DNA from: Firmicutes bacterium UBA4795
GTDB taxonomy: Bacteria; Bacillota; Desulfotomaculia; Desulfotomaculales; Nap2-2B
DNA: 64,000 nucleotides
Reading direction: 5' to 3'
NCBI GenBank assembly: GCA_002402825.1
Contig: DHGP01000006.1
Coordinates: 24,145 to 88,144, forward strand
Positions 59,786 to 64,000 of this stretch are shown piece after piece. Within the stretch, counting starts at the first letter, position 1; the number at the start of each line of letters is the position of its first letter. A program made the position numbers and the translations under genes. The notes below the pieces were generated by a model. It had not been told where the DNA came from and did no database searches. It saw nothing but the letters and a program-made list of their open reading frames with translations.

Positions 59786-60625
59786 ATGCTACCCTTAAAA
59801 ACGATTTGTGCTACTGTGAAATATTTCCCGGTGCATTGGGAAAATGTTGCCGTTGACGAAAAGGGGGTTATCAGGCCGGGCAGGAAAATCTCCTGGGGAG
59901 TACCGCATTCAATAGATGACGATGATGATAATGAAAAGCCGCACAAGGAAGAAGGTAAACCTTTGCGCTTCTGGCAACAAGTCCGGCAGCTTTACTTCAC
60001 ATTTGAACAGGGAAAAGTCCCCATAGATTTTTACTATCAGTACGGGGGGATTCTTGAAGATTTTCGCTCCGAGTCAATAGACGAAGTTAGAAAAAGGCTG
60101 GATTGGTTCCGGCTTTTAACAGTAATGGTTGAATGGGCTAAAACAGGGAGGTTGGCTCCGTTATGGGAAAAGTTCGGACCGCCACAAGAGAGCAAAGATT
60201 GTAAACCTGTTTTTTTTGTCAATGACGATTCGGAATTAAATATCAAATTTTCGCCATGGATAAGTACTGAAGCAGGTGAAGTTTTATTTCATACCCCTAA
60301 AAATGATGAGCAGTTACTTCAAGCCACCTGGGAAGCAGTAACCAATGCTGTGGGAAAGTACCTGGATGGGATAAGGCTGGCTCCTATAATACAAGAGCAA
60401 CCCCAATCAGGATTGATTTTATGGGGATTTATAGCTAAGGGTGCATTGCAAGCAGCTTTTTTAGATTGGTTTTTTCAAGAAATAGCACATATGAACGTTA
60501 CTACGTGCCAAGCAAGGGGATGTCAGAATATCGTTTTACTACCCAGGAAAATATTTTGCTCGGAAAGGTGTAGGCAAAGAGAAAAAAAGTCCCGCCAACG
60601 CCATAATAAAAGAACGGGTCTTTAA
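59786..60625 (+). CDS. Hypothetical protein with C-terminal zinc ribbon
   Basis: A 279-residue cargo gene. The C-terminus has C-x4-C-x11-C-x3-C (CQARGCQ...FCSERC) followed by a basic tail (RQREKKSRQRHNKR), a nucleic-acid-binding type zinc ribbon resembling that of CGNR-like proteins. The N-terminal part has an acidic run (IDDDDDNEK) and no domain I recognise. It is divergent from the repressor. Function unknown. Confidence 0.65.
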   Translation: MLPLKTICATVKYFPVHWENVAVDEKGVIRPGRKISWGVPHSIDDDDDNEKPHKEEGKPLRFWQQVRQLYFTFEQGKVPIDFYYQYGGILEDFRSESIDEVRKRLDWFRLLTVMVEWAKTGRLAPLWEKFGPPQESKDCKPVFFVNDDSELNIKFSPWISTEAGEVLFHTPKNDEQLLQATWEAVTNAVGKYLDGIRLAPIIQEQPQSGLILWGFIAKGALQAAFLDWFFQEIAHMNVTTCQARGCQNIVLLPRKIFCSERCRQREKKSRQRHNKRTGL

Positions 60626-60670
60626 ATCTTTAGCCTCCCTTGTGGTCTTTGAGAGAATAAAGTAAACTGA

Positions 60671-60766
60671 TTGCAGGCGCATAAAAAAGAGAAGGAATTA
60701 AAGGCTATAAGGGAGTTGGCAGGCCTTTGGGAAGATAAGGATACGTCTTTCTTTGAAAGAGGATAA
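60671..60766 (+). pseudogene. Remnant of a VapB-like antitoxin
   Basis: Thirty-one codons from TTG: KEKELKAIRELAGLWEDKDTSFFERG. The LAGLW(E/K)DKD tail is typical of antitoxins beside PIN toxins. The DNA-binding part is missing. It lies 14 bases before the PIN gene. Confidence 0.5.
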
Positions 60767-60780
60767 AGGGGCAGGTAATT

Positions 60781-61230
60781 TTGAAAGAATCTCTCTATCT
60801 AGATACTTCGGTCGTAAGTGCATATTATGATGCTAAAGACAGCAAAAGGCAGGCGCAGACCAGGGATTTTTGGGGAGTTTTACCAGCCTACGAGGTTTAT
60901 ATTTCTTCCCTGGTCGTCGAAGAACTTGAAAATACCCTGGATAAAAACCTTAGATCAAAGCTATTGTCTCTCATTGCCGGATGTAAAAAGATAGAGATAA
61001 CCGGCGAAGTTCTCAACCTGGCCGAAAAATATGTTAACGAAGGCATTTTCCCTCAAAAGTACATTGACGATGCTTACCACCTTTCTGCTGCCAGTGTAAA
61101 CAGCCTTGATTACCTGGTAAGCTGGAATTACAGGCACATGGTTAAGGTTAAAACCAGGCGCATGGTCAACCTGGTTAACCAGAAGGAAGGATATAAACAA
61201 ATTGAAATTATTGTTCCCCCGGAGCTTTAA
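60781..61230 (+). CDS. PIN-domain protein, probable toxin ribonuclease
   Basis: A 149-residue PIN domain. YLDTSVVSAYYD near the start and KYIDDAYHLSAASVNSLDYLVSWNYRHM carry the acidic catalytic residues, with E in SSLVVEELENT. TTG start after AGGGGCAGG. Upstream lies a truncated antitoxin, downstream a 61-codon gene that may take its place. Confidence 0.8.
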   Translation: MKESLYLDTSVVSAYYDAKDSKRQAQTRDFWGVLPAYEVYISSLVVEELENTLDKNLRSKLLSLIAGCKKIEITGEVLNLAEKYVNEGIFPQKYIDDAYHLSAASVNSLDYLVSWNYRHMVKVKTRRMVNLVNQKEGYKQIEIIVPPEL

Positions 61231-61243
61231 GGAGGGATGAAAA

Positions 61244-61429
61244 GTGTTCAGTTACTTTGATATTAATAAAATTGCCGAAAAGTCTGGCTTACCTGAACAG
61301 GTCATAATGAAGATTAAAGAAGAAGCCAGGAAGGAGTTTCCTGCAGATGATTTAATGTACGAACTGCACTTAATGCGGGCAATTAAGGCAAAATCTTTTA
61401 TCTCCAAGAATCTGAAAAGGGAGGCTTGA
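61244..61429 (+). CDS. Small protein linked to the PIN gene
   Basis: A 61-residue soluble, charged, helical protein: FDINKIAEKSGLPEQVIMKIKEEARKEFPADDLMYELHLMRAIKAK. GTG start after AAGGAGGG, 13 bases past the PIN stop, so cotranscribed. It may be a partner or antitoxin. I do not recognise a named family. Confidence 0.6.
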   Translation: MFSYFDINKIAEKSGLPEQVIMKIKEEARKEFPADDLMYELHLMRAIKAKSFISKNLKREA

Positions 61430-61631
61430 GGTTGGCGAGGCTATCTTAAAGACAACCGCCAACCTTGCCGGACGTGGGCTGGCAGGTTTATTGCCGTACG
61501 ACAATTTTACGACAATGAACCTAAAAAAAGCTAAAAAAACCTAAAACAAATTAAGATTAAAGATTGACAGAATAGGCTTAAATACTATATTCTGAGATAA
61601 GATGAGACCAGTCAAAAAAGGCAACCTGTGT

Positions 61632-61699
61632 CTTTTAATCCGGGTGTCCTGGGTTCGAGTCCCAGATGGCTCACCAATAAAATCAAGGGTTTCAGGGTT
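61632..61699 (+). repeat. attR: second copy of the 68-bp direct repeat
   Basis: Identical to 57723-57790. It repeats the 3' half of tRNA-Lys without its 5' half and so is not a tRNA gene. It marks the right end of the integrated element. Confidence 0.92.
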
Positions 61700-61776
61700 A
61701 GAAGAAAGTTACGGAAGATTAATTTACTGCTGTCTTCTTGCCGGGGGAATTAAAGAAGCCAGGTATGGTGCCTGGC

Positions 61777-61812
61777 TTAGACTTTTATCTGAATAATTTT
61801 AAAATGCTCGGA
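61777..61812 (-). pseudogene. Second integrase tail outside attR
   Basis: Reading on the minus strand the last codons are EHFKIIQIKV and stop, matching in position and pattern the integrase end at 57867 (IVQIEV). A hairpin (GCCAGG ... CCTGGC) follows the stop, as in the first copy. This looks like the scar of another element at the same site. Confidence 0.55.
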
Positions 61813-61823
61813 TTATAATTTTT

Positions 61824-63326
61824 TCAAGATTGGCACAAGATTTTTCTTACCGTCCAGGATATCCCCTCTGGATTAATGGTGAGGGTATGCCGGACCGGTT
61901 TTGCGTTCAGGTCTTTCAGGCCTGGCGGGATAGGCAAACCGGTTTTTTGGGAAAGAAACTCCAGCAGCGCAAACTCGCTCTTTTGCCGGGTAGCTGCTTT
62001 ACCCCAGATGGCCTGGACAACGCTTTGGTTAAATTTGAAAGGGCTGGCCGTAGAAGTGATAACTGTTTTATGGTGGTCGCCCGTAATCTGAAGGTAGCAA
62101 TCAAGCACGTACTTTCCAACCGCGGTATGGGTATCTACTAAATAACCGTAGTTTCGGTAGGTGTCGCGGATGACCAGCATTGTTTTTATGTCGTCAGCAT
62201 AATCCGACCAAAAAAGTTCGCTTATTTTTGCGTACGCGGCGGGGTCAACACGGTAGCGTCCTTTAACCTCTAGTTCTTCCATCCAGGCGGTTATTTTTTC
62301 GCTATCCCGGCCCGTACAGGCAAAGAGCAACCGCTCCAGGTTGCTGGAAACGAGAATATCCATCGACGGCGAAAGAGTTTTAAAAAATGCTCTATTTCGG
62401 TCGTAAACACCGGTCCGGATAAAATCGGTCAACACATTATTTTTGTTGGCAGCGAGAATCAGGCGGTGTACCGGTAGCCCTATCTGGCGGGCGTAGAAGG
62501 CGGCCAGGATGTTGCCAAAATTTCCGGTGGGAACAACAAAATTTATCTCTTCTCCCGCCATCAGCTCACCTTTAGCCAGCAAATCCAGGTAGGCAAAAAA
62601 GTAGTAAATTATTTGCGGCAAAAGCCGGCCCCAGTTAATTGAATTCGCCGAGGAAAAATAATAGCCGCAACGCCTGACCTCTTCGGTTAGATTTACGTTG
62701 CCGAAAATTTCTTTTACGCCCTGCTGAGCCTGGTCGAAGTTGCCCCGCACCGCCACTACGTGGACATTGCCACCTTCCTGAGTAATCATTTGGTGTTTTT
62801 GGACCTCGCTTACTCCTTGGGCCGGATAAAACACGATTGTTTTGGTTCCTGGCACATCTTTAAACCCTTCCAGAGCGGCCTTCCCCGTATCGCCGGAGGT
62901 GGCTACCAGAATGGCAATTTTTTCTGTTCCTCCGGTTTTAACGACAGCCCTGGTGAACAGGTGGGGCAAAATTTGGAGCGCAAAATCCTTAAAGGCGCAA
63001 GTGGGACCGTGCCAGAGCTCCAGAATAAAAAGCCCAGGGCCCAGTTTAGTCACAGGGGCAATGGCGGGAGCGTCAAATTTATCTTTATTATAGGCGGACG
63101 TGACGCAGGATGTAATTTCGGGCGTTGAAAAATCGGTCAGAAACAGCTCCAGAATAGCCTGGGCAAGCTGCGGGTAAGGTGCGCCAGCCATTTTTAACAT
63201 TCGTTCTTTTGTTATCTGCCCGGGCTTATCCGGTACAAACAGGCCGCCGTCGGGGGCTATCCCCATTTTAATTGCCTGGGCGGAGGTCACCGGTTCGGTT
63301 TTTCCCCGGGTGCTTTCATAAAGCAA
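61824..63326 (-). CDS. thrC: Threonine synthase
   Basis: A PLP enzyme converting O-phosphohomoserine to threonine. The 500-residue long form starts MLYESTRGKTEPVTSAQAI. The PLP lysine is in GPTCAFKDFALQ; VATSGDTGKAALEG and VPTGNFGNILAAFYARQ bind phosphate. Start TTG at 63326 after GGGGAGAGG. It lies 12 bases from the integrase scar and is otherwise intact. No hom or thrB is adjacent. Confidence 0.95.
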   Translation of the reverse strand: MLYESTRGKTEPVTSAQAIKMGIAPDGGLFVPDKPGQITKERMLKMAGAPYPQLAQAILELFLTDFSTPEITSCVTSAYNKDKFDAPAIAPVTKLGPGLFILELWHGPTCAFKDFALQILPHLFTRAVVKTGGTEKIAILVATSGDTGKAALEGFKDVPGTKTIVFYPAQGVSEVQKHQMITQEGGNVHVVAVRGNFDQAQQGVKEIFGNVNLTEEVRRCGYYFSSANSINWGRLLPQIIYYFFAYLDLLAKGELMAGEEINFVVPTGNFGNILAAFYARQIGLPVHRLILAANKNNVLTDFIRTGVYDRNRAFFKTLSPSMDILVSSNLERLLFACTGRDSEKITAWMEELEVKGRYRVDPAAYAKISELFWSDYADDIKTMLVIRDTYRNYGYLVDTHTAVGKYVLDCYLQITGDHHKTVITSTASPFKFNQSVVQAIWGKAATRQKSEFALLEFLSQKTGLPIPPGLKDLNAKPVRHTLTINPEGISWTVRKILCQS

Positions 63327-63388
63327 GCAATCCTCTCCCCATCTGTCAGAATCTAAATTATTTACTGGCCGATATTAAAAACCAATCC

Positions 63389-63473
63389 TGGTGCGGGCGG
63401 CGGGATTTGAACCCGCACGGGGGATACCCACTGGATCCTAAGTCCAGCGCGTCTGCCGTTCCGCCACGCCCGC
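63389..63473 (-). tRNA. tRNA-Leu (anticodon TAG)
   Basis: Minus-strand acceptor GCGGGCG pairs with CGCCCGC; the anticodon loop ACTTAGGA gives TAG; a long variable arm (GGGTATCCCCC region) and T-arm GGGTTCAAATCCC follow. The CCA end is encoded. Confidence 0.95.
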
Positions 63474-63654
63474 AGCATAGGCAAGGTTTTCCTCTAAGCC
63501 GCTTTCGTTAACCCCACACCGGATCGTTAATCAGCCAGGGTGTAAAATAGGCAGCCCCCTTCAGGTTTAAATGGACTTTCCTTGCTATCTTCCGTTAACG
63601 ATCACAGGTGGGTACTGCTCATATTTTTTTCTTCATGCTTTATATATTCCTGCA

Positions 63655-63934
63655 ATTAAAGCATATACCCTAACAGACTCCCTGTCAATGACTACCCGGG
63701 ACGGACTTCGTCTCCGGCCTGGAATGGCCCGCTGGGCCGGCCGGCCGCAGCGTTTCCTCGCTGTTGATTTGGTTTCCCGACAGGCATTCCAGCTCCTCCC
63801 TGGAGTAACGCCTGAGACTTTGTTATCGCCTGCCATTCTGGAAAAGCTGGTTCGTGAAAAAAAATGTGACAAAATTGCCCTGCGGGACATTGGCCTGGAT
63901 AAGTTTCCTAGACCCCTGCAGGGCTTGATTTTCC
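63655..63934 (+). other. Possible small open frame between two tRNA genes
   Basis: From an ATG near 63691 the plus strand reads MTTRDGLRLRPGMARW ... AVDLVSRQAFQLLPGV ... LVREKKCDKIALRDIG without stop until the tRNA. Codon use looks like real coding DNA, but there is no good ribosome site and the frame runs over the tRNA antisense. A reverse-strand 85-codon frame there is less convincing. I cannot name it. Confidence 0.25.
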
Positions 63935-64000
63935 TGGTGCCGAAGGCGGGAGTCGAACCCGCACGGGTTTTAAGCCCGCCGGATTTTGAGTCCGGTGCGT
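63935..64000 (-). tRNA. tRNA-Leu (anticodon CAA), partial
   Basis: Cut by the right end of the window. The CCA and acceptor 3' arm, T-arm GGGTTCGACTCCC, a long variable arm (CGGGCTTAAAACCCG) and anticodon loop CTCAAAA are visible. Confidence 0.88.

Noticed and set aside
61602..61796. Open frame across attR
   Set aside because: It translates the duplicated tRNA 3' end and has no gene-like features.
63272..63511. Open frame over tRNA-Leu
   Set aside because: CGRRDLNPHGGYPLDPKSS is the usual false translation of a tRNA antisense strand.

Overview
The window is chromosomal DNA of a spore-forming, low-to-medium GC member of the Firmicutes, most likely a Peptococcaceae/Desulfotomaculum-like Clostridium-class anaerobe. 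The sporulation genes spoIIGA, sigE, sigG, spoIIR, a ymxH-like gene and an alpha/beta SASP show the spore-forming lineage. LL-diaminopimelate aminotransferase, a split archaeal-type glutamate synthase, an oxaloacetate-decarboxylase-type sodium pump and a stalk-domain surface protein point to an anaerobic Clostridia lifestyle. The species assignment is inference; no rRNA is present.

Layout. 1-3400: 5' end of an Asp23/Gls24-like gene, rluD, a mazEF-type toxin-antitoxin pair and rmuC. 3400-14811: a long minus-strand cofactor block with an ArsB/NhaD-type transporter, nadE, coaX, birA, a Nudix hydrolase, nadC, nadB, panD, panC, panB and a DUF2520 dehydrogenase (PanG-like). An attenuator-like leader with its own promoter precedes this block. 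15140-19168: sporulation cluster (ymxH-like, spoIIR, sigG, sigE, spoIIGA). 19413-21819: surE and a partial Na+-pump decarboxylase operon (biotin carrier, a 49-residue gamma-like subunit, beta subunit). 21897-24875: preQ0 operon (queD, queC, DUF366, queE, folE). 24923-30725: a DUF2953 protein, a TPR protein, a TIGR04086 protein, coaBC, rpoZ, gmk, remA and yicC. 30752-34081: aspB, dapL, dapF. Then come a Ca2+-type P-ATPase, rqcH, a SASP gene, a phosphoesterase and nadA.

41377-47371: an asnB fragment, then a five-gene plus-strand operon for a split glutamate synthase (Fe-S protein, FAD oxidoreductase, amidotransferase, FMN/Fe-S synthase, GXGXG domain). 47593-54224: heat-shock cluster hspR-dnaK-dnaJ-cbpM-clpB without grpE, with two near-perfect SigA promoters. 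54225-57550: decayed vapBC and a repeated-domain surface protein. 57692-61699: tRNA-Lys with a decayed 4-kb integrative element bounded by a 68-bp att duplication. It carries a broken integrase, a primase/ATPase remnant, an excisionase, a repressor and a PIN protein. The window ends with thrC and two tRNA-Leu genes.

The most unusual theme is a set of short dispersed palindromes. One 28-bp palindrome occurs eight times at or near gene ends. It or other palindromes also appear as in-frame insertions inside proteins: rqcH twice, coaBC, the Nudix hydrolase, possibly dapF, and the FAD oxidoreductase of the glutamate-synthase operon. In other places they supply the C-terminus and stop region of genes. 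This resembles protein-invading palindromic elements and is the strongest candidate here for an undescribed system.
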